Source: Dendrolimus kikuchii
Taxonomy: Eukaryota; Arthropoda; Insecta; Lepidoptera; Lasiocampidae
Reading direction: 5' to 3'
Assembly: GCA_019925095.2 (NCBI GenBank)
Contig: CM034392.1
Coordinates: 27,351,887-27,415,886 of the forward strand
Length of the DNA stretch: 64,000 nt
Shown: in pieces, positions 33,024 through 43,226 of the stretch
Position numbering within the stretch: the stretch's first letter is position 1
Layout: every line of letters begins with the position of its first letter
Position numbers and translations under genes: made by a program
The notes under the pieces: model-generated
Told to the model about the DNA's origin: nothing
The model's database searches: none
What the model saw: the letters and a program-made list of their open reading frames with translations, nothing else

Positions 33024-33640
33024 TGACGCTCGCGGACCGCGTTCGTTATACCGAAGTAAGAAAGAGAGTTGGTCTGAAAGAGAGTGTCGGGGTGAAGGTA
33101 AGGAAAGGAATGCTCCGGTGGTTCGGGCATGTGGAAAGAATCACTAAACATATATACAATGCAAAAGTGGATGGATGCAGAAGTCGTGGAAGGCCACTGC
33201 GCGGAGCTCGTCGCCCATATAATATATACTTGTGGTACACGCTGATGGTGGTGGTTCTAGGATACCCAGATCGATGTAGTCGTAGAAGTTAAAACACTGT
33301 TAGTCGGTGAAAACTTGTAATAACATCACTTTACATATGAAAGCGTCTGCCTTCGGCTACAACCCAGACGGAAGAAGAATAAAAAAGCAACTGCAATGTT
33401 GCTAGTAAAAAATATTTTATGTTGGTGTTGCCAACAGCCACGACACACCTTCCATGATCAAATTGATCGTGTACTAACAGAAGGTGATGTCAGGAGCCTT
33501 AAGAACAGACGAGCGTGCATGACAGGAGCTATGAATGTCAAAGAAGCGAGTGAGGTGTGTAAGAAGAAGCCTAAATGGCGCTCTATTGTTTATGCTTACC
33601 CCGCAAGGGAACTGTCGTGAAGTTATATATGTATGTATAT
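33024..33640 (+). pseudogene. RTE C-terminus split by ~240-bp insert
   Basis: RTE sequence runs VTLADRVRYTEVRKRVGLKE...CRSRGRPL (33024-33196), is broken by an unidentified insert (33197-33436), and resumes at CCACGACACACCTTCCATGA to the (TATG)n-like tail. The insert has GTTGGTGTTGCCAACAG at its right edge. GGCCAC / AGCCAC at the two junctions may be a short duplication. Confidence 0.75.
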
Positions 33641-33984
33641 ATGTTATATAATAAAAATTCGTTATAATATAAGCCATAAAGCAGGCGTGAGTAGGTTTCC
33701 CTGTCGCAGCGGAATTTAATTTTAATGCGTGTCGTAAACGACCATCTTTTATGGGTGGTCCAGTGCGAAATAGAAAATAAATGAACAAACCACAATGGGA
33801 GACGCGTTTATTATAGCTGTAAAATAGCAATTGTTCGCTGATACTATTTTTTCTAGGTGGATTACAGCCTAATTCAATACAGTGACTTTCCGTTGATATA
33901 ACTGTATTGGACATAATAATTCTTTTTTGATAATTTACCCTCTAATACCTATTAGAGAACAGAAAACTATGGAATGGAGAAATA

Positions 33985-34440
33985 GTACATTATGGTACTA
34001 GTGTGTAACATTGGTGATTACCGCCGAGGCGCCATTGAGACTCGAGCCGTAGGCGAGGGTCTTAAGAGAGCCGAGGACGGTAATCATCAATACACACGTG
34101 TGTCATACGACGTTTTTCAACACACTTGTGAATAAAATAACAACAAAAGCTCATTTTATTTGGTAGATAAAAAAAGTTATATATGAGTGAAAGTTTTATT
34201 TATTAAACGTACGAGTTAAAATTATCTATTTAAATAAGAAGTTGCATGAAATGCGCAAGCAATAGGAACATTAATTTATTTGTTCTATAGAACACGATCT
34301 TTTTTTTTTGAATAAAAACTTTTTTAAGAACAAAGCAACTCGACCAATAAAATTAAAAAAAATATCTGTAACTCACTAGTGAGTTATAATGTTTTTTAGT
34401 CACAGTTTGATTATGGTTGTCATTCTGTGCCTAATTGCGG
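33985..34440 (-). repeat. Repeat family P, inverted copy
   Basis: Inverse of 10875-11335, with GGTACTAGTGTGTAACATTG, GATTACCGCCGAGGCGCCAT and ACTCACTAGTGAGT. Positions 33641-33984 are unrecognised. Confidence 0.6.
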
Positions 34441-34482
34441 TGACCATAGAGCCACTTTATGAGCAAGTGTGTTGAAAAAACT

Positions 34483-35556
34483 TTTACGGCCTTATAATAA
34501 TCTCGTTAAGAAACGATTAGCCATCTCTTAAGTAAGAGAATCAGAATCAGACTCTAATCAATTAATATCTTTTTTTCACTTATAAACATGTATTACCTGT
34601 TGTTTTATCCGTGCAGGAACGGAGAAAGAATACAATTTCCTGCGTTGGGGCGGCCTGTCGTAAGAGGCGACTTAACAACCCACAGCCAGGTGGTCGGGTA
34701 TTTGCCCGACTGGATAGCTACAACCCCTGGTCTAAAGTATGTCGCCATAACAACCTTGAGTTGTGTTCCGGCATTAGTGACCAGGTTCCAGTTTCCCTTA
34801 AGAGAGCAGCAGCGCATTTGTAGCACCTTTGGTGTTGCAAATGTCTATAGGTGATGGTAACCGCTTTCCATCAAGTGGGTCGTCTGTCTGTCTGCTGAAC
34901 TCCTGCAAAAAAAAAAATTGCATAGTTACTCGCTCCAGTCTTTTATGTATCTTCTTTGTAACGTTTATATTTAGCATTACATGTTAGGAATCTATGGAGA
35001 TTTGTCGCAGTATGAATTCTTCGTATGTCATTATTGCAACGGTGACAACTCCATTCATTCTTTGAAAAGTAATTGTAATACTTCTATATGTATTGTTATA
35101 TACCGACAAAGAACGCACACCTGTCTGTCGTAAAACGCAGTTTATTGCCTTTCCTGCATTCGGAGTTCTTTTGTTTATTTCGTGTTTAAAATTTAAAAAA
35201 TCCTATTTTTATCGTACTTATTTTAAGGCCGTCATTAGTGTCGAACTAATCCTTGTTCTTATTGCATCGCGTCGAAGATTGCAAGATGTGCGGATTGACT
35301 CAGTGAACGTGGCCCCTGCGGCGATGGTAACCGCTTTCCATCAAGTGGGTTATCTACCTGTCTGCTGATCTCCTGCAATAAAAAAAATGAAATAAAAAAA
35401 GATGTTTACCTAAGAGGAGCACAGATAAACGTAAATTTGAATGATTAACGTAGGTTGTACCCAAAATGTTCGACTAAAGAGGAGCTTATGGGTAAGATTT
35501 GCACTAATCAGTTGCTGAGCAGTTTCTTTAAATTTAAGTAACGATTATAAGTAAGG
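34483..35556 (+). mobile_element. MITE-G split by composite SINE-A unit
   Basis: Left half 34483-34603 (GGCCTTATAATAATCTCGTT) and right half 35401-35556 (ending GATTATAAGTAAGGCC) form one MITE-G as at 43403-43680 and 45496-45758. TGTTT flanks the insert (left before 34605; right near 35402). Confidence 0.75.
34604..35400 (+). mobile_element. Composite unit: SINE-A, LTR flank, SINE-A 3' end
   Basis: Full SINE-A (34605-34912) with A11, then the segment shared with 29957-30377, including the first ~220 bp of the LTR at 35094-35316, then a SINE-A 3' end (about 35320-35390) with its own A tail. The whole unit sits in MITE-G. Confidence 0.75.
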
Positions 35557-35726
35557 CCCTTAAAACGTACTTTTGTTACGTCTTCTTTCTCTTTCTATAT
35601 CCTGGTAACAAAATGAAAATTGTGCAGCATATAAGTGTTCGTAGTGTAAACAGGTTGATTTTGTTAGTGTGCCGGCATGCCAAATTTTTAATTATAAGAA
35701 ATAGCGAAATATATACAAAGTTTTTT

Positions 35727-35963
35727 TTTTATTGCAGGAGTTCAGCAGACAGACAGACGACCCACTTGATGGAAAGCGGTTACCATCGCCTATGTACATT
35801 TGCAACACCAAAGGCGCTACAAATGCGCTGCTGCTCTATTAAGGGAGACTGGAACCTGGTCAGTAATGCCGAAACACAATTCAAGGTTGTTATGGCGGCA
35901 TACTCTAGACCAGGGGTGGTAGCTAGCCATCCAGTTGAGCAAATACCCTACCACCTGGCAAAA
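35727..35963 (-). mobile_element. SINE-A, 5'-truncated
   Basis: Ends at ACCACCTGGCAAAAC, the same truncation point as the inner copy at 32333-32578. Confidence 0.8.
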
Positions 35964-36052
35964 CACTCTTTCTGTGAAACACTCTTTATACTGAGCTCAA
36001 TTTTGAAGGATACACAATTGTAATAGACGGTCCCGCTTAGTTATATGAAATA

Positions 36053-36303
36053 CTAGCTTCTGCCCGCGACTTCGTCCGCGTGGAATAGTTAGAAAAAAAA
36101 GTAAGTTAAAAAACAATCCCCGATTTTGAAACATACTTCATTGGTGCTCCGCTCCTATTGGTCTTAGCGTGATGATATATAGCCTATAGCCTTCCTCGAT
36201 AAATGGGCTATCTAATACTGAAACGAGTTTCCAAATCAGATCAGTAGTTCCTGTGATTAGCGCGTTTAAACAAACTCTTCAGCTTTATAAATTAGTATAA
36301 GAT
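36053..36303 (-). mobile_element. Hel-1 short form
   Basis: Minus strand starts TCTTATACTAATTTATAAAG and ends GGGCAGAAGCTAG. It has the Hel-1 ends but lacks about 500 bp of the middle. Confidence 0.7.
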
Positions 36304-36345
36304 TCAGTACCAAGACGAAAATATGAAGAACATTAATATTGTAGT

Positions 36346-36660
36346 TTTTTTTTATTGCAGGAGTTCAGCAGACAGACAGACGACCCACTTGATGGAAAGC
36401 GGTTACCATCGCCTATGGACATTTGCAACACCAAAGGTGCTACAAATGCGCTGCTGCTCTCTTAAAGAAGACTGGAACCTGGTCAATAATGCCGGAACAC
36501 AACACAAGGTTGTTATGGCGGCATACTCTAGACCAAGAGTGGTCGCCATCCAGTCGAGCAAATGCCCTACCATCTGGCTGTGGGTTGTTAAGTCGCCTCT
36601 TACGACAGGTGGCCCTGCCGCAGGAAATTGTATTCTTTCTCCGTTCCTGCACGGATAGAT
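36346..36660 (-). mobile_element. SINE-A, full length
   Basis: Minus 5' end ATCCGTGCAGGAACGGAG, 3' end CTCCTGCAATAAAAAAAAAC. Positions 36661-37198 are AT-rich and unrecognised. Confidence 0.85.
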
Positions 36661-37198
36661 AGGTACCTACCCTTGACCACGCCCATCCTTATTGCTTAAT
36701 GAAGCAAAACAGCTGAGTGTAGATTCTATTAAATGTCCTTTCAAAATACAAATTAAACCGAATAAATTGATGAAGAACAAATTGAATAAACTTCGCTAAC
36801 TTTCCTAATGGCCCTCGAAATGTTTAAACTTGAAAAATATTTATTAATCACTTATGTAAGACTTGTGTTTAATTAATTGCGTTATCAAAGTAACTCCGCC
36901 TAACTTCAATATACTTTTATAGCTATATACCAAGTTTGTTTAATTAAGTTGTATTTATTTAAGTTCTGTACGTATTTTAATTAACTTTTTCTGAAAACTT
37001 CTCTCTGAATATATTTTGTTGTGATTTTTTTATGGCTTCGCTCGTCTAACTTTTTGATTACACACACTTAAAACGGTCTGTATTGTTTTGCCAAAAATGA
37101 GCCTTTTACAATAAAAAGGACTCTCAAAGATTACGCAGGTATCTAGAAAATGTTTTTCGAAATACTGACACTAAATCATTTTTGTAAAAAGAAATTGA

Positions 37199-37398
37199 CG
37201 GCTTCTGTAGTCGAGCGGGCTAAGCCTTTGCCGGCCTACCTCACTGCAATGCAGAGGCTCCGGGTTCGATTCCTGGTATAGTAAATTTCGGAAACGTATT
37301 TTCTCCGTTATTTACTATGATCTGGGTGTCTGGGATCGCCCCAGAGTAGTCCGTTGTATATTACCCATAACACAAGCGTAACTAGCTTAATTTGGGGA
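37199..37398 (+). mobile_element. tRNA-derived SINE (T-SINE), plus strand
   Basis: GGCTTCTGTAGTCGAGCGGG (box A-like) and GCTCCGGGTTCGATTCCTGG (box B) lead a 200-bp body that ends GCTTAATTTGGGGATTAG. No tail repeat is left. Confidence 0.8.
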
Positions 37399-37546
37399 TT
37401 AGTAATTACCTAGTCCGTAATTACTAATTACGGATTTGAAGGGGGTGCCCCGAATAGGTTGGAGGAGCGAGAGGGAATGCTCCTCCGTCTCAAAGGAAGA
37501 TCTTCCAGCGAGGCTAGTGTTGTTCCTCGCAGACCCAGATCCGTCT

Positions 37547-37933
37547 TTTTTTTATTGGACTTGACTTTATGTTGTTGGTCCGAAGACCTTACAACTTTAC
37601 CGGGGTTTTTGGGACGAGTGCCTTCGCGAAGCGAAGGCGCTCGAGCCCGGGGGGGCAAATTGCTCGAGGGAGCTCCCTAAGGAGTTTTGCCTCGGCTGGA
37701 CTGTTGCCATGAGACGGGGATGAATTTAATGATGCCCACCATAGGGCGACACAAAGCACTAATTGAGAACGGGCGACGGGTAATATAAAGCCCGAGGGGA
37801 AGGATCCCGGCGGGCCGGGATCGGCGGTTCGCGGCGGCCTACGCTATCTTACTGCCGTTTCGCAACGTGTTATGGCTGGGAGAGAAGAAACGGCGAAAGA
37901 AACTTCCCAGCAACACGTCTAGTCTATCCTGAC
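37547..37933 (-). mobile_element. SINE-C nested in gypsy LTR
   Basis: CCCAGATCCGTCT at 37534-37546 and 37934-37946 is the 13-bp duplication. The A tail reads as T8 at 37547. The core stem is GAAACGG (37887-37893) with CCGTTTC (37855-37861). Same ends as 4820-5180. Confidence 0.8.
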
Positions 37934-38027
37934 CCCAGATCCGTCTGTTGTTATTGAAAATTTATATATATATCCTTTGTATGTTTCGGGAAACGTTTGC
38001 GACCTCAATTATTGCACAGCGCCATCT

Positions 38028-38591
38028 TTTTTTTTTAATTTATACCTCGCACTGCAGTGGTATACCGCAGCGGGGAAGAGAGGGATTTTTTTTTCCTTTC
38101 GATTTCGTCACGAGCCTTTTTGGACATAATTTCTGTTATCATATTATTGACATTGTGCCAATTTTCTTCTTTTTGTAGCATTATGTCCAAAATTGTACTT
38201 GATGCTATTTTGGAACTTAGATTTGTTTCGGCTGCTCGTCGCGCCTCTTCCCATCTTTCACATTCTAAGATAGTATGCGCCGCGGTGTCCACTTTTTCGC
38301 AGCAAGGGCATGTTTCTAAATCTACTTTCCCAATCCTGCGCAAGTAGTCCTGGAAGCAGCCATGGCCAGTTATCACCTGCGTTATGTAGTTTGTTTCGCC
38401 GAACTCCCTCCAGTACCATTTTCTTATGTCGGGAATACGCTGCTTTGTCCAGCTGTCTTCTACTTCTTCCTCCCACATCTTTTGCCACCGTTCTATGGTT
38501 TGCTTTCTTATAGCCTTTTTTCCTTGGGAGGCTTACCTTGTGTCATAACCTTTTCGTCAGCCAGGAGAGTTATTGGAATGGTGCGGACTTG
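38028..38591 (-). pseudogene. R1-clade LINE C-terminus nested in gypsy LTR
   Basis: Minus strand starts RTIPITLLADEKV, shifts frame near 38518 at an A run, then reads RKQTIERWQKMWEEEVEDSW, QVITGHGCFQDYLRRIGK and CPCCEKVDTAAHTILECERW. The CxxC-x8-H-x4-C zinc knuckle and TLLADEKV are hallmarks of R1-clade ORF2 C-termini. A tail at 38028-38037. CAGCGCCATCT at 38017-38027 and 38592-38602 is the 11-bp duplication. Confidence 0.85.
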
Positions 38592-38631
38592 CAGCGCCAT
38601 CTATTGGCTTGTAACTGTTCCACTACACTAT

Positions 38632-38726
38632 TCCCCTCCTGAGACTGATGGTGCAAGCTAAGGTTCGTTTTTAAACGCTTGGTTGCGTCGTTGAACCGGG
38701 TAAGGTTGTGCCAGCATCCTGTGTGC
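38632..38726 (-). pseudogene. Gypsy pol end and polypurine tract
   Basis: Minus strand continues the interrupted pol frame GTTLPGSTTQPSV to a TAA at 38671-38673, then CAGGAGGGGAATAG, a polypurine tract, directly before the LTR TGTAGTGG. This placement fixes the LTR start at 38631. Confidence 0.7.
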
Positions 38727-39370
38727 CTCCCGGCCATGGTACGCACCATGGTCGGGAGCTCAACCGGATGGGACGTCGTCTCCTCCTTCTGCGAGCGCGT
38801 TATGCTTGCGAAGGAGGAGGCGGAGCGGGAGCGTGAGCGGACATCTTTGCTCCGCTCCCGCCAAAGGAGAACGCGCCGACGCCGGAGAGCGGATTTCGAC
38901 CTTCGGCCACCGTAAGCGGACAGCGCGGGTGGGGCCCCTTGGGGTATAGGGGTTCTCACTCACCCGCATATGCCGTCGAGATGAGAGCGCGAGTGTTCCG
39001 CCCACGCTCATCTCTCCTCCCGTGGGGCGCGTTATAGACCGCCCCACGCCAAAGAGAGCACGATGATGCCGGAGGATGAGTCCTCGGCAATGGAAGACGC
39101 CTCGTGAGGGGGACACACGCCTGCCAGGGCTGCGGAGAGGCTAGGTTATATACCCGTAGCCCTGGCATAAGGCGAAGGACGGAACACCCAGGGGTTTTAG
39201 TGGGTATCCCTAATCGGGGGTGGCAACAGCATGGCACCAGTTCTGACTGGGCATGCTGGTGCCAGCCCCGATCTGGCGAATCCCACACACGGGTCGCGAA
39301 TATCCCCCAAGGTTCTGCCCTTGTCGCGGCTTATGGTCGTCAAGCGGATTTACCCTGGCTAAAAAAAAAA
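38727..39370 (+). pseudogene. Second R1-like LINE 3' end nested in gypsy pol
   Basis: Plus strand reads MVRTMVGSSTGWDVVSSFCE, then AKEEAERERERTSLLRSRQR, RRADFDLRPP-stop (38915), the Glu/Arg-rich end of R1-clade ORF2, then a GC-rich 3' UTR (38916-39359) and A11. AGCATCCTGTGTGC at 38713-38726 and 39371-39384 is a 14-bp duplication. GC content contrasts sharply with its host. Confidence 0.85.
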
Positions 39371-39384
39371 AGCATCCTGTGTGC

Positions 39385-39635
39385 AATTCGACGGTGTGCT
39401 GATGTCATCCTTGGTCATATAGGCTGGCTTCACTCTATCAATGGAGACTGTGGTCTCTTTGCCTTTGACCTGGATTTTAAAGACCTTCTTGCCGCGCTCC
39501 AAGACTTTATATGGCGAAGGAACATCAAATTGCATGTAGCCATGGTGTTTGGGATAAAAAATATCTTCTCGCCATAACGACTGGTTGGTGTTAGAGCCAG
39601 TCTTGCCATGTGTGTATGGCGAAGTTGAAGGTGAC
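39385..39635 (-). pseudogene. Gypsy integrase C-terminal remnant
   Basis: Minus strand: HGYMQFDVPSPYKVLERGKK, VFKIQVKGKETTVSIDRVKP, AYMTKDDISTPSNCTQDA. PYxVxxRxxKxFxIxxxGKxxxVSIDRxKPA is the C-terminal (GPY/F-type) end of Ty3/gypsy integrases, which bind DNA and the cDNA ends. The HHCC and DDE parts are not in the window. Confidence 0.85.
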
Positions 39636-39639
39636 TAAC

Positions 39640-39775
39640 TACTCTGAAGCCGATCTCCGACACCCAGACCATAGTAAATAACGGAAAGTTAACATTTACC
39701 ATGCCAGGAATCGAATCCGGAGCCTCTATGCTGCAGTGAGGATGCCGCCAAAGGTGTAACCACAGGGGCCATCAC
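39640..39775 (-). mobile_element. T-SINE fragment
   Basis: Minus strand has GCTCCGGATTCGATTCCTGG and CACCTTTGGCGGCAT; the 3' part stops near 39640. Positions 39776-40085 are unrecognised. Confidence 0.65.
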
Positions 39776-40086
39776 TAGTTTATTATTGAATAGTAATTAT
39801 TAATTTTAGAATTTATTTACAATTTAAAAAGATGTACCATAGAAGTGACGATTTTTCTCTTTTTTTGTCTTTTGGAAAAGAAATCATAAAAATATTATAT
39901 TCTAAAATACTCCATATCTCAAAAATTACTCAAGGAATCTAATTTAAGCCAATCATTCTATTCGTTTCGCGCTAACACTATTTGTCTAGAGGGTAAGAGG
40001 ATATATTTATGGGAAACGATCGAAAATGTATTGACATACTTTCTAGGCTTTAAAATATTATTGATTTCAGGTAAGATAGAGCGTTT

Positions 40087-40378
40087 TTTTTTTTTATTGC
40101 AGGATATCAGCAGACAGGCAGATGGCCCACTTGATGAAAAGCGGTTACCATCGCTTATGGACATTTGCAACAACCAAAGGTGCTACAAATGCGCTGCTGC
40201 TCTCTTAAGGGAATCTGAAACCTGGTCACTAATGCCGGAACACAACTCAAGGTTGTTATGGCGACATACTTTGGACCAGGGCTGGTAGCCATCCAGTCGG
40301 ACAAATGCCCTACCACCTGGCTGTGGGTTGTTAAGTCGCCTCTTACGACAGGCCTTTCTCCGTTCCTGCACGGATAAA
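40087..40378 (-). mobile_element. SINE-A with short internal deletion
   Basis: Lacks about 25 bp between GAGAAAG and GCCTGTCGTAAGAGG; A tail (T10) at 40086-40095. Positions 40379-40710 are unrecognised. Confidence 0.8.
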
Positions 40379-40711
40379 ATATGTTGGTTATAGTGAAATG
40401 ATTTCATATTTCATTGCATGCTGGAATCCAATAAGTTGGAACACAATAGAACGCATCCATCTTCCCCGTCCCTCATTTACTGCTATAGAGGTGCACACAT
40501 ATATTAAAGAAATGAACAGATAGGACATTCCCTTATTCATCAATTGGTTTGATAAAGTACTGGTAAACTGCGCAGATTTGTACGTGCTTGCAAGATTTTT
40601 TTGGCGTTAGTATGCTATCTACTTTTTATTCATCTACAGAAAGAAGAAAGAAAGAAAAAATATTTAATACTTTCTTAAGTTTTCGCGACTTGTATACATA
40701 ATAAAAATGCA

Positions 40712-41094
40712 GGGGTCTACAAGCTCGATTGTGAGTGTGGATCGTCATACATTGGGCAAACAAAGAGGAGCATAAAAACACGAGTAAAAGAACACATTGC
40801 TGACATGAAACACACAAGGTCTACGAAGTCTGCGATCAGTGAACACACTACATCAGATTCGATAACCCACAAATCCTCGCGAAAGAGAATCGTTTCATAC
40901 CTAGAATGATGCGTGAGGCTATTGAAATCAAAAAACACCCAAATTTCAATAGAGAACATGGTTGGCAAGTACCACCTATCTGGGATCCAATCATCAAAAC
41001 TATTAAAACCCAAACCCAGCAAAAACCAGCTGCCAGACCTCAAGACACTGTGAGCTCTTTCTGCGTGCAACGGAACACAAACCAACTTGACTGA
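40712..41094 (+). pseudogene. Penelope-like element GIY-YIG endonuclease remnant
   Basis: Frame one reads VYKLDCECGSSYIGQTKRSI, then KTRVKEHIADMKHTRSTKSA, ISEHTTSDSITHK; the second frame then gives MMREAIEIKKHPNFNREHGW and ends at TGA 41092-41094. The VYKL...SYIGQT core, R-x3-EH and the REAIEI-KHPNFNREHGW tail are the GIY-YIG endonuclease C-terminus of Penelope-like retroelements. A frameshift lies between about 40862 and 40905. The reverse transcriptase part is not seen upstream. Confidence 0.85.
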
Positions 41095-41149
41095 TAATTA
41101 CTTTTATTTTTCCTTCCACCCATTTTAATATTACGTAAAATTGTTAGAG

Positions 41150-41235
41150 CTAGGCATGTTTGCTGAAGAGTTTCTTGCGCCGCTTCTTCTCTTCAAGCCA
41201 TAACATGTTGCGAAGCGGTAGTAAATTAGATTAGG
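41150..41235 (+). repeat. Hairpin-core fragment (SINE-C/LINE-H type)
   Basis: GAGTTTCTTGCGCCGCTTCT with CCGCTTC (41180-41186) and GAAGCGG (41212-41218), the same core as at 4855, 23612 and 37855 but with other flanks. Confidence 0.6.
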
Positions 41236-41339
41236 CTCCCATAGAGTAAATAATAACCATAAACAAAATTAAAATTAAATAATTAAAATTAACAAGTTGG
41301 CGGTAGGCTAAACAAAACTTTAACAATACTCGTTGACAC

Positions 41340-41425
41340 TTGACATCTTTGTCTTCCGTGATCACGGCCACTGAAAAGTGGCCGAAACGTCGGAAAAACC
41401 AAAATCAAATAAAATTACCGCGCTC
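41340..41425 (+). other. Penelope-type terminal motif
   Basis: GGCCACTGAAAAGTGGCC folds as a 7-bp stem with a GAAA loop and is followed by GAAACGTCGG. CTGA...CGAAACGTC strings in Penelope-like elements come from hammerhead ribozymes in their terminal repeats; here the usual stem II geometry is not recoverable, so activity is doubtful. Confidence 0.45.
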
Positions 41426-41439
41426 AAAACCGAAGGAAT

Positions 41440-42180
41440 ATTTATTTAGTACAAGATACAAAAAGTCTTACATGATAATACATACATAACTTCACGCCAG
41501 TTCCCTTGCGGGGTAGGCACGAACAACAGAGCGCCATTTAGGCTTATTCTTACACACCTCACTTGCTTCTTTGACATTCATAACTCTTGTCAGCACACTC
41601 GTCTGTTCTTAAGGCTCCTGACATCGCCTTCTGCTAGTACACGACCAATTTGATCATGGAAGGTGTGTCGTGGCCTTCCACGACTTCTGCATCCATCCAC
41701 TTTTGCATTGTATATCTGTTTAGTCATTCTTTCCACATGCCCGCACCACCGGAGCATTCCTTTCCTTACCTTCACCCCGACACTCTCTTTCAGACCAACT
41801 CTCTTTCTTACTTCGGCATTACGAACGCGGTCCGTGAGCCTCACTCCGCAGATTTTGCGCAGTGCTCACATCTCGACCGCGTTTACTCTACTACTACTTA
41901 CATGATAATAGATTTAACAATTAATTGTGGTGTCCTAAAACGGCTCTTGCTCAACATAACGCTAGTTTCACAAGCAGCGCTGATCTTCCGCAAGTACGTC
42001 TAAGTGATGCCACGGCTTAGCTCCACAAAGCAAATTAAAAACAATAAACGTTAGATAGAGCTTATGTAATTAGCAGTATATATGAACATTGTTATTAATT
42101 ACAAATAAAAGAAAGCGAACAAAAAAAAAATAGACAGAAGTGACGAACAAAACAGAAATAGTAAATTCGCAATGGTACAA
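41440..42180 (-). mobile_element. LINE 3' end (relative of 160-480), interrupted
   Basis: Blocks CCGTGGCATCACTTAGACGT and GAGCAAGAGCCGTTTTAGG on the minus strand match 300-400. An RTE copy splits the 3' part. Confidence 0.55.
41481..41896 (-). pseudogene. RTE C-terminus with 14-bp duplication
   Basis: CTTACATGATAATA at 41467-41480 and 41897-41910. The minus frame (41844-41590) reads MRLTDRVRNAEVRKRVGLKE through RVLAEGDVRSLKNRRVC, then shifts before the AYPA end. Confidence 0.85.
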
Positions 42181-42193
42181 AATGATAGTTTAA

Positions 42194-42952
42194 TCTATAC
42201 TAATATTCTAAAGCTGAAGAGTTTGTTTGTTTAAACGCGCTAATCTCAGGAACGGCTGGTCCGATTTGAAAAATTCTTTCAATGTTGAATAGTACATTTA
42301 TCGAGGAAGGCTATAGGATATATTACATTTTCAAAAAAATTAGGGATCCCTACTAAAAGTCCAATAATGTAACCCAAGGTGTAAAAAAATGACCCGAAAA
42401 AATCCTTACACGGCGTGCGCTGCGAAAACTATTGATTAGAGAACAAAACAATGTACTACCACTTTGAAGAACATATAATTGTCTACAAAAAATATGTCTA
42501 ACTATTATAGTTATCTCACGATAAGTGTTTTCTTTTATATTTTTAAATAATTAAAATGCCGTCGCTTCAAAAACTCTTTATTTTGTACGTTGGTATTAAT
42601 CCTTATCAAAATAAATTACTCCATATTCAAGACGAATTCAATACCTTTCTAGAACTTTTTGAATTATTCAATTCGGACGTTTCATTCAAAAGATATCGCG
42701 ATATTTAAAATGTAAGTATTAGTGTTGTAGCCAAATATACTAATATTGTTTGATTGAACGCGCTAATCTCAGGAACTACGGGTCTGATTTGAAAAATTAT
42801 TTCAGTGTTGGATAGCCCATTTATCGAGGAAGGCTATAGGCTATATATCATCACGCTAAGACCAATAGGAGCGGAGCACCAATGAAGAATGTTTCAAAAT
42901 CGGAGGGTTTTGAAAGCAAATTTCACGCGGACGACGTCGCGGGCACAGCTAG
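42194..42952 (+). mobile_element. Non-autonomous Helitron (Hel-1, long form)
   Basis: 5' TCTATACTAATATTCTAAAG after A, 3' GGGCACAGCTAG before T. Confidence 0.8.
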
Positions 42953-43040
42953 TGATAGATAACATCTGAAACCTGGATTTAAATTACTGTTTGAAATTTC
43001 AGATCTACAGTAAGTAATTAGCAAGGTTATAATTGAGTAG

Positions 43041-43226
43041 TTGATCGTGTACTAGCAGATTGATGTCAGGGTGATGTCAGGAGCCTTAAGAGCAGACGAG
43101 CGTGCATGACAAGAGTTATGAATGTCAAAGAAGCAAGTGAGGTGTGTAAGAATGGGCCTAAATGGCGCTCTGTTGTTCGTGCCTACCCCGCAAGGGAACT
43201 GGCGTGAAGTTATGTATGTATGTATG
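43041..43226 (+). mobile_element. RTE 3' tail with 13-bp duplication
   Basis: TATAATTGAGTAG at 43028-43040 and 43227-43239. A short GATGTCAGG duplication lies inside at 43062-43082. Confidence 0.85.

Larger units (their letters stand above)
37400..39640 (-). mobile_element. Ty3/gypsy 3' end with three nested retroposons
   Basis: Read on the minus strand: pol C-terminus (39635-39385), end of pol and purine tract (38726-38632), then the LTR starting TGTAGTGGAACAG (38631 leftward) to about 37400. Foreign insertions occupy 38727-39370, 38028-38591 and 37547-37933, each with its own target duplication. The LTR copy at 17942-18102 shows the uninterrupted order. Confidence 0.8.

Noticed and set aside
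37199..37285. Possible tRNA gene
   Set aside because: Box A and B are good but no cloverleaf with a proper acceptor stem can be drawn; five copies with a common non-tRNA body show it is a SINE.
38679..39577. Several long frames on both strands in the GC-rich stretch
   Set aside because: Only the R1-like plus frame (to 38915) and the gypsy minus frame (39635-39385) carry family motifs; the others are high-GC open frames without stops by composition.
41340..41425. Active hammerhead ribozyme
   Set aside because: The GAAACGTC part is present but the CUGAUGA-type strand and stem II are not arranged as required, so I list it only as a motif remnant.
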